In this document: one piece after another, positions 1-9,074 of the stretch | How positions within the stretch are numbered: position 1 is the stretch's first letter | Layout of the letters: each line of letters starts with the position of its first letter | Assembly (NCBI GenBank): GCA_019745975.1 | Contig: JAIESQ010000013.1 | Span: 1-64,000 of the forward strand | From: Pirellulales bacterium | Lineage (GTDB): Bacteria > Planctomycetota > Planctomycetia > Pirellulales > JAEUIK01 | Length of the DNA stretch: 64,000 nucleotides | Direction of reading: 5' to 3' | Notes under the pieces: generated by a model | What the model saw: only the letters and a program-made list of their open reading frames with translations | What the model was told of the DNA's origin: nothing | Database searches by the model: none | Translations under genes and position numbers: made by a program

Positions 1-61
1 CCCGACAAAACGCCGAAGGATTTCGAGTTTTTTTGCGCCATCGACCAACCCAGCTTCGCAG

Positions 62-397
62 CTACGCTGGTTTAAGGCCTAGTGAGGGAAGAACTTGATA
101 TGCACGATAGAACCAGACCAAAAAGGCGATCCCGGCGAGATAGTAAACTCCAAGTCGGCACCAAGTGATCGACCACAGCCAGCGTTCCAATCGACTCATC
201 GTATCGTCGATCGAATCGACCGAATCGGGAAACGTCAAAACGTACAAATAAGCTGCGATCGATGCGATGAGGACGACAGTTAGACTCGCGTCAAGAACCA
301 GCATCGCACGAGTAGCAGTAGACGATGCGTTTTGCGGGCCGACTGGCGACGAAGGTCTAAGAGTTGGCGGCGGGCCTTCGTATGGATTGGTCGACAT
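62..397 (-). CDS. Small two-helix membrane protein
   Basis: This 111-residue protein begins MSTNPYEGPP, a Pro-rich cytoplasmic start that is common in small planctomycete membrane proteins. Hydrophobic segments at about residues 32-55 and 76-97 predict two membrane helices joined by an acidic loop. The frame stays open upstream, but that extension is arginine-rich and runs through a dispersed repeat at 541-620, so the ATG at 397 is preferred. The specific function is not recognised. It could be a small transport or envelope accessory protein, but no motif supports a choice. Confidence 0.6.
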   Translation of the reverse strand: MSTNPYEGPPPTLRPSSPVGPQNASSTATRAMLVLDASLTVVLIASIAAYLYVLTFPDSVDSIDDTMSRLERWLWSITWCRLGVYYLAGIAFLVWFYRAYQVLPSLGLKPA

Positions 398-540
398 ATC
401 GCAGCCCTGTACGACGCAAGGAACGACCGCCCATGAATCGCGAGCCTTCTGGATGTTTTGATCCAAAGTTGCGACGCTGAGAATATCCCGTCGCTGTCGC
501 GAATTCCAGCCATGGAAACTCGTCAATCGCGCCCGTATGA

Positions 541-620
541 CACGGCGTTGTGCCGTGTTGAGTTTGCACTGCTGGGCAAGCCAGCAGTGGCACCCCAACC
601 AGATATTGAAACTGCTTCTA
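541..620 (-). repeat. Dispersed hairpin repeat, copy 1 (MITE-related)
   Basis: The minus strand matches the left part of the element at 6701-6836 over roughly 75 bp. Shared parts include a CTAGAA..CAGTTTCAA end, a CACTGCTGG/CCAGCAGTG hairpin with a 5-nt GCAAG loop (567-589) and an ACACGGC stretch. A second small hairpin, CACGGC/GCCGTG, lies at 541-557. Only one of the two terminal repeats is visible, so this copy looks partial. Confidence 0.65.
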
Positions 621-684
621 GCGTAGCCTGGCACCCGAGTCGGGCAGTGGCATCACGATCGCGCTGACGGCGAGCTGGCCGAGG

Positions 685-3174
685 TCAACGCGCGGAGTCC
701 GGCCCGCGATAGTTGGCGCGCTTGGCTTGGGGCGCGCCAGCCCGCTCGTCGGCCAGGTTGATGCGGCCCGACGGCAGCTCGATGCGGGCCCAGAACGGAT
801 GGAGCCGATCGCCGCGCGTGCGCACGTCTTCCAGCAATACGCCGAGGTCGGGTCGCAGCGTGCCGCCGCTGCGCGCAGCTTTGCCGCCGTTGTAGCTAAC
901 GGTGATCGGCTTGTTGAAATCGACGAGCTCGGGGGCGACCCAGATTGTCACTTCGTCGGCGGCCGCCCGCACCCGCAAGCCGTTCTTGGCGGTGACCTCG
1001 GCCTCGACGACGGTGGGGCGGGTGCCGCGCGGCGGCGGATAATGGGCCGGGTCGACGACGCCCGCCGGCGGAAACCCACGGCATTCGACCCACCAGAAGA
1101 AGTTGTCGATTGTGCGCATGGTGCGGCAGGCGTACTCCCTGGGGAAGAAGTCGCGCTGGTAGCGCGGCAGCCAATCGAAGATCTTCAGCACTTCGTCGGA
1201 GAAATGCTCGTGGCCGCGCCCCTGGTATTCGACGACGGTGACGTTGAAGGCGCGTGAGAGGTAGCGGTCGAGATCGACGGCGTTGGTCAGCACCTTGTCG
1301 CCGTCGAGCTCACCCTGCACGACATAGAAGGGCAAGTAGCGGGCGTTCTCCCAATAATGGTTGCAGAATTTGGCCGACCGCCCCACGACCGGAACCACGC
1401 CTGCCCAAAGATCGGGATGCGCCAGGCCAATATCCCAAGCGGCGTCGCCCCCGATCGAGTGGCCAGAGAGATAGACGCGATCGGTGTCGATGGCGAACCG
1501 CCGGCAGGCGTCGCGCAGGCTGTTGAGCACGGCGGTGTGTTCGATCGCCGAGTAATTGTATTCGCGCTGCCCCTGTTTGCCCCAGCGCGGCGCGATGACG
1601 ATATACCCCAAGCGCGAAGCCTGGCCGAAGCGGCGTCCCTGGGCGTCGGGCGTGCCGGCCCACCATTCGACCTGCATGGCGGGCGTCGTCCCTTCGCCGT
1701 GCAGCGTGACGACAGTGGGGTAGCGACGGAAGGGGTCGTACTCCGGAGGCACCTGCAAGAAGTAGGTGATGAGCGGCTCTTCGGGCTCGCCGGGGACCGT
1801 CAATTCAAACATGCCTGTGGCGCCGGCGACGGGCGCTGGCAGCTTCCACGGCGGTTGCATGTACGCGAGGAGTTGCGCGAGCGTCTTGGGATCGGCGCCT
1901 TCAAGCGAGCGGATCTCGTCCAACAGGCGGTCGCGCTCGATCTTCTTTTCCTCGGTCAGGTACTGGCCCACCAGATCGCGCATCCGCGTCAGCGAGAGGG
2001 CGTTGGTCAGGTTCTGCGTGGCGCCGTTGCTCCCCACGAGCCAACCGCTGATGGCCAGGGCGAGCTTTTCGGCCGGCACCATCGCCGGGTCGTCGGCCAA
2101 TTGACGATAAGCGCTCATGCGATCGAGCGTATTGAGATTGATCAGCGCGGCAATCTCGTCGCGCAGCGGACGGATGCGCTTGCGCAAATCTTCCTGTTCG
2201 ACCGCCTCGAGATGGGCGTCGAGCAGCTTGAGGACTTCGTCGCGCCCGGCGGCGCGGGCCAAATAGTCCTCCTTGCGTTCGCGCACTTCCTGGAGGATCT
2301 CGCCCGCCACTTCGGTGGCCGGAAAGCGCTCGGCAAACGAGCTCAACAGCGAAAAGGCGAAGTCGTGCTGGCCGGCCGCCTCGCGGACCTTGATCTCGCC
2401 CAACACCTGCCGGGCGGTAAGCTGCACGAGCGACTGCCGCACCGGCGCGATCTGCTCCTTGAGATCGGGGAAATCGCGCAGCACGCCGTCGAGCTCCCCG
2501 GCGGCGTCGGTGTAGCGCTCGCTCTGCAGATAGAAGCGGGCGATCTTCAACCGCTCTTCGACGTTCTTCGGATCAATCTGCCGGGCCAACACTTGCGAGA
2601 GGATTTCGCGCGGAATGCTGCTGGTGGCCAGCCGCATGTCCCAGATCTGCTTGATCCCTTCGACCTTCGTCCAGACTGGCGTAACTTCGGTGATCCCCTG
2701 GATGATGTCGGCCTGACCCTTGGGCGTGTTCATCGAAAACACGCGGCGGCCGTGCTCGTCCCAGGGGCCGATCTTGATGACGTCGAGCACGTTGGTGACC
2801 CGCAGCCCGCTGCGCGGCGTCTTCTGGCGAATGAAAAACTTCTCGAGCACTTCGCCTTGTTCGGTCTCGCGCACTTCCTGCACGAGTCGCTTGGGGACGA
2901 AGATGCGGCGCAGGCTATCGTCGAAGAGCAAGATTGGCCGGCTGGCCACGGGGTCGTTCTTGGCGTGGCCGCGCGCGAAGTCGCCCAGGCTGGGGATGGG
3001 AGCGAGCTTGCCGCTGATCACGCGGCCATCTTTGAGGGTGACCGACGCCGCGCGGGCCGGCGCGGCAATGAGCATGAGTATCGCGGTCAGCGACAAGACC
3101 GGCGCAGCGGACGCCACCTTACGCGCCGCGCGGCGGATGCCCATGCCGATTACGCCGAGCCAGGCTGCCAGCAT
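685..3174 (-). CDS. Exported alpha/beta-hydrolase (esterase-like)
   Basis: The 829-residue protein starts with a hydrophobic signal segment ending near APARA|ASV. A long helical middle region contains repeat-like segments. The C-terminal half has an alpha/beta-hydrolase fold: an oxyanion-type strand VVTLHGEG, a nucleophile elbow GHSIGG with Ser573, an Asp at about 624 (GELDGD) and His655 or His657 (GRGHEHF). This arrangement is typical of carboxylesterases and PHB-depolymerase-like enzymes, so a role in hydrolysing an ester outside the cytoplasm is likely. The natural substrate is unknown. The frame extends upstream to 3480, but the sequence before 3174 lacks protein character. An alternative start is the ATG at 3144. 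Confidence 0.8.
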   Translation of the reverse strand: MLAAWLGVIGMGIRRAARKVASAAPVLSLTAILMLIAAPARAASVTLKDGRVISGKLAPIPSLGDFARGHAKNDPVASRPILLFDDSLRRIFVPKRLVQEVRETEQGEVLEKFFIRQKTPRSGLRVTNVLDVIKIGPWDEHGRRVFSMNTPKGQADIIQGITEVTPVWTKVEGIKQIWDMRLATSSIPREILSQVLARQIDPKNVEERLKIARFYLQSERYTDAAGELDGVLRDFPDLKEQIAPVRQSLVQLTARQVLGEIKVREAAGQHDFAFSLLSSFAERFPATEVAGEILQEVRERKEDYLARAAGRDEVLKLLDAHLEAVEQEDLRKRIRPLRDEIAALINLNTLDRMSAYRQLADDPAMVPAEKLALAISGWLVGSNGATQNLTNALSLTRMRDLVGQYLTEEKKIERDRLLDEIRSLEGADPKTLAQLLAYMQPPWKLPAPVAGATGMFELTVPGEPEEPLITYFLQVPPEYDPFRRYPTVVTLHGEGTTPAMQVEWWAGTPDAQGRRFGQASRLGYIVIAPRWGKQGQREYNYSAIEHTAVLNSLRDACRRFAIDTDRVYLSGHSIGGDAAWDIGLAHPDLWAGVVPVVGRSAKFCNHYWENARYLPFYVVQGELDGDKVLTNAVDLDRYLSRAFNVTVVEYQGRGHEHFSDEVLKIFDWLPRYQRDFFPREYACRTMRTIDNFFWWVECRGFPPAGVVDPAHYPPPRGTRPTVVEAEVTAKNGLRVRAAADEVTIWVAPELVDFNKPITVSYNGGKAARSGGTLRPDLGVLLEDVRTRGDRLHPFWARIELPSGRINLADERAGAPQAKRANYRGPDSAR

Positions 3175-3379
3175 GACACGGTGGCCTTCTCTCGTGTGCG
3201 ATTGTTCCGCGAACGGCCGTGGAGGGGCCGGAGCCAGAGTGCGCGCCGCGGCAGATTCCATTCTCGACCACTGTTCCCCTAAGTCAATGCGACCAGCCAA
3301 GTTCGCTGGCGACCGGCGCGATTGACAGCGCGCTTGACCGCCCCGAAAATTGGCAAACCTCGCGAAATTGGAGCGCGCC

Positions 3380-3640
3380 GTGCCTTGGCAAAAGACCTTT
3401 CTGACCGTGCTTGGCGCGGCACTGACATTGCCGATCGTGTGCATTGTGCTCGTCGGGCTCGGCCGTTTGCTGGGGGCCATGGGCGATACGGCCGGCGCCG
3501 CGGCGGTTGATCGATTCGCGCTGGCGGCCGGCGTGCTCTGGGTGCTGGCGTTGATCGGGCTGGTGCTGCTTCTGGCCGTGGCGCGTGCCCTGGAGCCGCC
3601 GCGCGAGGCCAGCGGCGAGCACGAAATCGACGAGCGTTAA
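3380..3640 (+). CDS. Small two-helix membrane protein
   Basis: The GTG at 3380 is preceded by GGAG at a good distance and gives 86 residues; a TTG at 3350 would add ten residues without a ribosome site. Two hydrophobic segments (about residues 6-30 and 45-70) predict two membrane helices, and the tail is acidic (EHEIDER). No enzymatic or transport motif is seen. It lies divergent from the esterase and upstream of the Gly/Pro-rich protein at 3723, probably in one transcript. Function not recognised. Confidence 0.55.
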   Translation: MPWQKTFLTVLGAALTLPIVCIVLVGLGRLLGAMGDTAGAAAVDRFALAAGVLWVLALIGLVLLLAVARALEPPREASGEHEIDER

Positions 3641-3722
3641 ATCGACCGCATGGAGCGCTTTCGCTCTAATAGCTCTAATAGTCTGTGCTCTCTCGATTCG
3701 ACAGCCCGTTGGAGCATCAACC

Positions 3723-4397
3723 GTGAGCTGGAAAATCATCGTGCCGGCGAGTGTCGTCTTGCTGTCGCTGGGGCTGGGCTTGTATTGGTGGCGCGGGGGC
3801 GCGGAGGCTGCCGATCCGGCGGTCGAGCGCGTGGTGGCAATGCAGGCGCAAATCATGCCGGCCGAAGGTCCGCGTCCGTCGGTCGACCAGCAGGTCAAGG
3901 CGATGACCGAGATGGGCAAGAGCATGCGCGAGCTCTCGCCCGAGCAGCGGCAGCAGGTATTCGAGCGGAGTGGTTTTCGCGAGCGCATCCGGCGCGATCT
4001 CGACGCGTACTTCGAGTTGCCTGTCGAAAAGCGCAAGGCCTTCCTCGACGAGCGGATCGACGAAATGGAGCGGATGCGCAAGGTCTTCGAGAAAATGCGC
4101 GAGCAGAACGAGAAGAATGGCGGCGCGGCAGGCAGCGGTGGCGGGCCGGGCGGTCGTCAAGGTGGCGGACCGAGTGGTGGGCCAGGCGCTGGTCCGCCAG
4201 GGCCTCCTCCCAGCGACGCGGGGCCGCGGCCGGGTGGGCCGGGATTTGGCTCGCCGGGATCGACGCGCCACGAGCGCATGCGTGGGATGCTCGACAGCAC
4301 GACGCCCGAGGAGCGCGCCAAAGGGGCGGAGTTTTTCCGCGACCTGATGAAGCGCCGTGAAGAGCGCGGTCTGCCGGCGTTTCCCGGCCGGCCCTAA
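3723..4397 (+). CDS. Membrane-anchored Gly/Pro-rich protein
   Basis: The GTG at 3723 gives 224 residues. An N-terminal helix (residues about 3-22, ending YWW) acts as a membrane anchor or uncleaved signal. A charged helical region with the pattern LSPEQRQQVFE..R follows (residues 60-130), then a low-complexity stretch of Gly/Pro/Gln (about 138-185), and a short charged tail containing STTPEERAKGAEFFRDL. This pattern is common in planctomycete proteins of unknown role; the helical part resembles periplasmic stress-sensing helices but no family is identified. A strong inverted repeat lies just downstream. Confidence 0.6.
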   Translation: MSWKIIVPASVVLLSLGLGLYWWRGGAEAADPAVERVVAMQAQIMPAEGPRPSVDQQVKAMTEMGKSMRELSPEQRQQVFERSGFRERIRRDLDAYFELPVEKRKAFLDERIDEMERMRKVFEKMREQNEKNGGAAGSGGGPGGRQGGGPSGGPGAGPPGPPPSDAGPRPGGPGFGSPGSTRHERMRGMLDSTTPEERAKGAEFFRDLMKRREERGLPAFPGRP

Positions 4398-4416
4398 AGA
4401 CGATGTCAGCGCGGAA

Positions 4417-4489
4417 AGGGACGGGAGTCGTTTCCGGGCTTGGGTCTGACCTACAGCGACGACGTTGGCCGGAAACGACTCCCGTCCCT
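4417..4489. repeat. Perfect 21-bp inverted repeat with 31-nt loop
   Basis: The arm at 4417-4437 (AGGGACGGGAGTCGTTTCCGG, which is 21 nt and so is given here only by its ends AGGGACGG and TTTCCGG) is the exact reverse complement of 4469-4489. The loop is 31 nt. There is no T-run, so a simple intrinsic terminator is unlikely. It may be a transcript-stabilising or terminating hairpin between 4397 and the next gene, or a dispersed planctomycete intergenic repeat. Confidence 0.7.
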
Positions 4490-4643
4490 GTGGCGCAGTT
4501 CGCTTGAATTCCTGGTGAGTCGCGGACGGCTCGCCTATACTCGTTGCCTTGATCGCTCCCTGGGCGCGGGAGCATGAGCACGACCATCGCCGCCGCTCCG
4601 TGGTACCGAGTGGCGTGCGACCAGTTTGGAAGCGAGGGGCCCC

Positions 4644-5543
4644 GTGTCCGAATCATCGCCATCGACTGCGAACTCCGACGATCTGCAGTTCCAGACGGCC
4701 GAAGTCGCCGAAGGGGGTGCGCCCGTCGCCACGGCGCCGACGTGCGCCGTGTGCGCGCAGCCGCTGGCCACAACGTACTATGCGGTCGGCGAGGCAATGC
4801 TCTGCCCCGATTGCGTGGCGCGAGTGAACGCGCCGCCGCCGGGCAACCCGTTGACGCGATTGCTGAAGGCCACTTTCTATGGATTGGCCGCTGGGTTGGT
4901 GGGCGCCCTGATCTGGTTCGCGATTCGCCGCGTGACGAACTACGAGTTGGGGCTGGTCGCGATTCTGGTTGGCTTCATGGTCGGCAAAGCGGTGCATGCC
5001 GGCTCGAGCGGCAAAGGGGGCTTGGGCTATCAATTGCTGGCTGTCGTACTGACGTACACGTGCATCGCCGCCAACTACATGCCTGATATCTTCGAAGCTG
5101 TTTTTCAGGATGACGCGAAAGACCAAGTCGTCGCTGTCGCTGGAGTCGAAGGTGCTGACGCGGCATTGGGAGTCGAGAACCCTGCTGACGCTGCCGCTGA
5201 AGTCGGCGGCGAAGCGGCCAACGACGAGGCTGCGGTTGCCGTGGTTGAAGCTGCCGAACCGCAGAAAGCTGGCGACGCGGTCGGCGAAGATCCCGGCGCC
5301 GCGCCAGACGCAGCGGCCGTCGCACCCGATGAGCCGTTGAGCTTTGGCGGAAAAGTGGTCGCCTGGATACTGCTCTTGATTGTCGTCTTCATCGGAGCGA
5401 TGGCGGCGCCGTTTCTGATGGGGGCCAGCAACATCATCGGCCTGTTGATCATTGGTTTCGCGCTGTGGGAGGCATGGAAGTTCAACGCCCGCCGCAAGCT
5501 GCCGATCACGGGTCCCTATCAGGTCGCGCCCGCCCAAGTCTGA
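4644..5543 (+). CDS. Zinc-ribbon membrane protein with Ala/Glu-rich loop
   Basis: The GTG at 4644 follows GAGGGG and gives 299 residues. The N-terminus carries a CAVC...CPDC zinc-ribbon pair (about residues 35-60). Hydrophobic segments follow at about 78-95, 100-120 and 130-150; then comes a long Ala/Glu/Asp-rich linker (about 160-230) and two more membrane segments near the C-terminus. Zinc ribbon plus membrane helices recurs in uncharacterised planctomycete proteins, and the next gene has the same zinc-ribbon start. Function not recognised. Confidence 0.6.
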   Translation: MSESSPSTANSDDLQFQTAEVAEGGAPVATAPTCAVCAQPLATTYYAVGEAMLCPDCVARVNAPPPGNPLTRLLKATFYGLAAGLVGALIWFAIRRVTNYELGLVAILVGFMVGKAVHAGSSGKGGLGYQLLAVVLTYTCIAANYMPDIFEAVFQDDAKDQVVAVAGVEGADAALGVENPADAAAEVGGEAANDEAAVAVVEAAEPQKAGDAVGEDPGAAPDAAAVAPDEPLSFGGKVVAWILLLIVVFIGAMAAPFLMGASNIIGLLIIGFALWEAWKFNARRKLPITGPYQVAPAQV

Positions 5544-5589
5544 CGCCGCGCGGCCACCACGACGACTTGGTCATAGAATCGGCACGCCG

Positions 5590-6606
5590 TTGACGCTCGA
5601 ACCGCAGTCGATCCTGGCCTGTCCGCAGTGCGGCATGCAGCTTGCGCCGACGTTGAAAGCCTGCCCAGGCTGTGCGCGGCTCGTCCATGCCGAGGCACTC
5701 GCGGCGCTGGCGAACACCGCGCGCGAAGCCGCCGACCGTGGCGACTTAACCGCGGCACTGGCCGCGTGGCGCGAAGCGCTCGATTTGCTCCCGATCGGCT
5801 CCAAGCAACATCACGTGATCGCGGCCAAGATCACCGAATTGGGGAAGGCTCTGCCGTCGAACACGCTATCAGCCGAGCCCGCCAGCGGCGGCAACCGGCG
5901 CGCGTGGGGAGTCGCCAGCGGTGTCGGAGCGCTCGGCTTGCTAGCCTGGAAGTTCAAGGCCATCCTGCTGGGCCTGACCAAGGGGAGCACGCTGTTGTCG
6001 ATGTTCCTGGCGCTGGGCGTTTATTGGACGGCCTGGGGATGGAAGTTCGCGCTGGGGATCGTGCTCTCGATTTACGTGCACGAAATGGGGCACGTCATTG
6101 CGCTGCGCCGCTACGGTTTCAAAGCCTCGGCGCCGATGTTTCTGCCCGGGCTGGGCGCGATCGTGCGTTTGCAGCAGCGGGTGGTCAATCCGCGCGAAGA
6201 TGCCGAAATCGGCCTGGCTGGCCCGATCTACGGCCTGGTGGCGGCGGCCGTGTCGCTGGGATTGTGGGTTGCCACCGATCTGCCGATCTTCGCGGCGATT
6301 GGGTCGGTGGGCGCCTGGATCAATTTGTTCAATCTCTTGCCGGTCGCCTCACTCGACGGCGGGCGGGCCTTTCATGCCATGTCGCGCGAGCAGAAACTCC
6401 TTTCCGGCCTGGTGGTCGCGGCGGCCTGGCTCGTGGCGCGCGACGGCATGTTGATCCTGCTGGGGCTACTCTGCGTCGCCCGGGCATTTTCGGACCCGCC
6501 TCGACCGGCAGCCGGCGCCAAAGCGGCCTGGACCTACTGCCTGCTAATCGTTTCGCTAACGGCCGCGATGCTAGCTGGCCAGCAGATTAATGTCGGCAAC
6601 CCGTGA
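5590..6606 (+). CDS. Site-2-protease-type metalloprotease (M50 family)
   Basis: The 338-residue protein starts at a TTG. It opens with a zinc ribbon (CPQC...CPGC, residues about 10-27) and a helical region. The integral membrane part contains HEMGH at residues 164-168, the zinc-binding catalytic motif of M50 proteases, and a second ligand in LDGGRAF (Asp256). These two motifs on separate membrane helices define intramembrane proteases that cut transmembrane substrates. Homologues release sigma-factor regulators or process membrane proteins; no anti-sigma gene is adjacent here, so the target is unknown. The start is uncertain because no clear ribosome site precedes the TTG. Confidence 0.75.
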   Translation: MTLEPQSILACPQCGMQLAPTLKACPGCARLVHAEALAALANTAREAADRGDLTAALAAWREALDLLPIGSKQHHVIAAKITELGKALPSNTLSAEPASGGNRRAWGVASGVGALGLLAWKFKAILLGLTKGSTLLSMFLALGVYWTAWGWKFALGIVLSIYVHEMGHVIALRRYGFKASAPMFLPGLGAIVRLQQRVVNPREDAEIGLAGPIYGLVAAAVSLGLWVATDLPIFAAIGSVGAWINLFNLLPVASLDGGRAFHAMSREQKLLSGLVVAAAWLVARDGMLILLGLLCVARAFSDPPRPAAGAKAAWTYCLLIVSLTAAMLAGQQINVGNP

Positions 6607-6700
6607 GCCGATGCGGTAGGCTCAAGTTGCAAGTTGGCGAGCGTCTCGTTGCAGTGTCCATCGCGCAATCGACGAGTGGGGTGAAGTGATGTCAAAAGCG

Positions 6701-6836
6701 CTAGAACCAGTTTCAAAACTTGGCTTGCGTGCCACTGCTGGCTTGCCGAGCAGTGCAAAGTTCGACACGGCACTGCTAGACGAGCTAGCAGTGGCACCCG
6801 ACGTCGGTTCAAGGATGGATTTGAAACCGCTTCTAG
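6701..6836 (+). repeat. MITE-like element with 17-bp terminal inverted repeats
   Basis: The left end CTAGAACCAGTTTCAAA (6701-6717) and the right end TTTGAAACCGCTTCTAG (6820-6836) are inverted copies with two mismatches. Inside are two hairpins, CACTGCTGG near 6733 and CACTGCTAG/CTAGCAGTG near 6773-6797. The element encodes no protein and shares about 75 bp with the copy at 541-620. No clear target duplication is visible. The lipase start codon (6815) lies inside the right end. Confidence 0.7.
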
Positions 6837-7807
6837 TGGTCGTCGGCGCATGGTTCCTGGGGATTGGCACGGTGCTGGTTTTGCATCCGGAGCAAGCCCG
6901 GAGTGTCGATGGTCCGACGCTCGGAGGAACGCAATTCTGGACCGATCGGCTGATTCACGGCGACTGGCGCATTCAGCAGAACGCCGTGACAGGGCATTTC
7001 CGCCTGCTCGACGATCACAACGTGCGGCAAGCGTCGGGCACGTACAGCCAGTGCCGCGCCGAGTTCCTGCGACTGAAGGCCGAGCGCGAGCTCCCGGCGC
7101 TCAAGTCGACGGCGGTGGTCACGCTGCACGGGCTGGGAGGCTGGCGCGGCCTCATGCAGCCCTTGGCCGACTACATTGCCGAACAAGGGAACTGGACGCC
7201 GATCAACTTCACGTATGCCAGCACGCGCAAGACGGTCGAGGATCACGCGCAATCTCTGGCCCTGGTGATCGACAACTTGACCGATGTCGAACAAGTGCAC
7301 TTCGTCGCGCATAGTCTGGGGAACGTCGTGGTGCGGCGCTATCTCGACTTGCACGCCAAGGATCCGGCTGCCGAGCGGCGCGGGGCCAAGATCGGCCGCG
7401 TGGTGATGATCGGCCCGCCGAACAACGGCTCGTCGGTCGCGCGGCTCTTGGAGTCGAACAAGCTCTTCGAATGGATCGGTGGATCGAGTGCCCAGCAGCT
7501 CGGCACCGCCTGGGACGAGCTGAAGCCGCGGCTGGCGACGCCGCAAGACTTCGGCATTATCGCGGGTTCGACGTTTGGCGGGGCGGGGGGCAACCCGCTC
7601 GTGGAGGGGGACGACGACTTGTTCGTCGGCGTGGAGGAGACCAAGCTGCCCGGCGCCGCCGACTTCCTGACCGTGCCATCGACGCACACGCTGTTGCTGG
7701 CGAAGCGCGAGGTTCGTGAGGCGACGTTGCGTTTTCTCGAGCACGGCTACTTTATTTCGGCCGACGCGCGAAAGCCGCTCGGCAACGACGCGGTCGCCGC
7801 CGAGTGA
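6815..7807 (+). CDS. Lipase/esterase, alpha/beta-hydrolase fold
   Basis: The ATG at 6815 follows AAGG and gives 330 residues. One hydrophobic N-terminal helix (residues 5-24) is a signal or membrane anchor. The hydrolase core shows HGLGG (105-109), the nucleophile motif AHSLG with Ser167, an acidic residue in EGDDD (266-268) and His291 in PSTHTL. GPPNNGS after the third strand is typical of lipases of the PGAP1/LipB type. It probably hydrolyses acyl esters at or outside the membrane. The frame is open upstream to 6686, but that part is the MITE-like repeat. The first residues, MDLKPLL, are themselves encoded by the repeat's right end. Confidence 0.75.
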   Translation: MDLKPLLVVVGAWFLGIGTVLVLHPEQARSVDGPTLGGTQFWTDRLIHGDWRIQQNAVTGHFRLLDDHNVRQASGTYSQCRAEFLRLKAERELPALKSTAVVTLHGLGGWRGLMQPLADYIAEQGNWTPINFTYASTRKTVEDHAQSLALVIDNLTDVEQVHFVAHSLGNVVVRRYLDLHAKDPAAERRGAKIGRVVMIGPPNNGSSVARLLESNKLFEWIGGSSAQQLGTAWDELKPRLATPQDFGIIAGSTFGGAGGNPLVEGDDDLFVGVEETKLPGAADFLTVPSTHTLLLAKREVREATLRFLEHGYFISADARKPLGNDAVAAE

Positions 7808-7835
7808 GTTTTGGCGGCCGAGTTCCAGCAAGCGG

Positions 7836-9074
7836 CTAGCGCTCGGGATGCGTGAACACCAACGTGCAGTTGGTGCCGCCGAAGCCGAACGAGTTGCTCA
7901 GCGCGCAGCGGATTTCCGCGCGGCGCGCTTCGCGGACGACGGGCAAGCCGTCGATCACGGGATCGGGGTCTTCGAGATTGATGTTCGGCGCGAGAAAGTT
8001 TTCCTGCATCATCAAGATGCAGAAGATGGCCTCCAGCGCGCCGGCGGCCCCCAGTGCATGTCCTGTCATCGACTTGGTCGAGGAGAAAGCCGGGACTTGC
8101 GCGGCGAACACCGCGCGGAGCGCTTCGATTTCCTTGGTGTCGCCGATCGGCGTCGACGTGCCGTGCAAGTTCACGTAGTCGACTTGCCCGGCGGTCAGCC
8201 CGGCGTCGTCGAGCGCGAGCCGCATGGCGGCTTCGGCGCCGAGACCGTTGGGGGAGACCATGTCCTCGCCGTCGCAAGTTGCGGCCGCGCCGGCGACGAT
8301 GGCCCACACCTTCGCGCCGCGCGCCCGGGCTTTGTCCAGTGGTTCGAGCACGAGGACTCCCGCGCCGCCGGAGAAAACGAAGCCGTCGCGGTTCTTGTCG
8401 AGCGGCCGCGACGCACGCCACGGCTCGTCGTTAAAGGCGCTGGACAGCGCGCCCATGCCGTCGAAGGCCGACGCCGAGATGATGTTCACGTCCTCGGCCC
8501 CGCCCACGAACACGCGATCTTGCCGGCCGCTGCGAATGAGATCGAGCCCCTGCATGATCGTGTGCGCCGACGTCGAACAGGCCGACGTCATACAGTACGA
8601 ATGGCCGTGAATCTGAAACATCACCCCCAAATTGGCCGAGAGCGACGAGCCCATGATCAGCGGGACTTGATACGCGCCGACTTTGGAGCCGCCACGGGCT
8701 TTCAAGCGTTCGCCGAGCGCGACGGCGTCGGGCATGCTGGCGCCGGCCCCCGTCCCCATCACCAGCCCGGTGCGCGGGTGCCGCACTTCGCCGGTCGAAA
8801 GCTCGGCGTGCGCGACGGCGTCGGTCATGGCCGCGGCGGCCAACAGCGCGGAATCGCAGAGAAAGCGGTTCTGCTTGCGATCGAACATCGCACGCAGCGG
8901 CTCGGGATCGACCTTGCCCGACACCTGCGAGCGCAGCCCGGCGTCGCTCCACTCGGGGCGACGGGAGACGATACCCGACTTGCCGGCGCGCAGCGCGGCG
9001 GCATTTTCCGCCGGCCCGCGGCCCAACGGGCTGAGCACGCCGAAGCCGGTGACTGCGACCTGGGTGACCGTCAT
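7836..9074 (-). CDS. fabB: Beta-ketoacyl-ACP synthase I (FabB type)
   Basis: This 412-residue cytoplasmic enzyme condenses malonyl-ACP with acyl-ACP in fatty-acid elongation. The thiolase-fold triad is complete: Cys166 in TSACSTS, His304 in HGTSTPIGD and His339 in KSMTGHALGAAG, followed by the glycine-rich NSFGFGGTN near the C-terminus. Length matches the KAS I/II family. Its ATG overlaps the fabA stop by 4 nt (ATGA), so the two are translationally coupled. This pairing is the reason to favour FabB over FabF: in the anaerobic unsaturated fatty-acid pathway FabA makes the cis-3-decenoyl intermediate and FabB elongates it. Confidence 0.9.
   Translation of the reverse strand: MTVTQVAVTGFGVLSPLGRGPAENAAALRAGKSGIVSRRPEWSDAGLRSQVSGKVDPEPLRAMFDRKQNRFLCDSALLAAAAMTDAVAHAELSTGEVRHPRTGLVMGTGAGASMPDAVALGERLKARGGSKVGAYQVPLIMGSSLSANLGVMFQIHGHSYCMTSACSTSAHTIMQGLDLIRSGRQDRVFVGGAEDVNIISASAFDGMGALSSAFNDEPWRASRPLDKNRDGFVFSGGAGVLVLEPLDKARARGAKVWAIVAGAAATCDGEDMVSPNGLGAEAAMRLALDDAGLTAGQVDYVNLHGTSTPIGDTKEIEALRAVFAAQVPAFSSTKSMTGHALGAAGALEAIFCILMMQENFLAPNINLEDPDPVIDGLPVVREARRAEIRCALSNSFGFGGTNCTLVFTHPER

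Noticed and set aside
1357-3282. Long plus-strand open frame (641 residues) opposite the esterase gene
   Set aside because: It is a mirror frame produced by high-GC codon use in the minus-strand gene; it has no domain, start signal or sensible composition.
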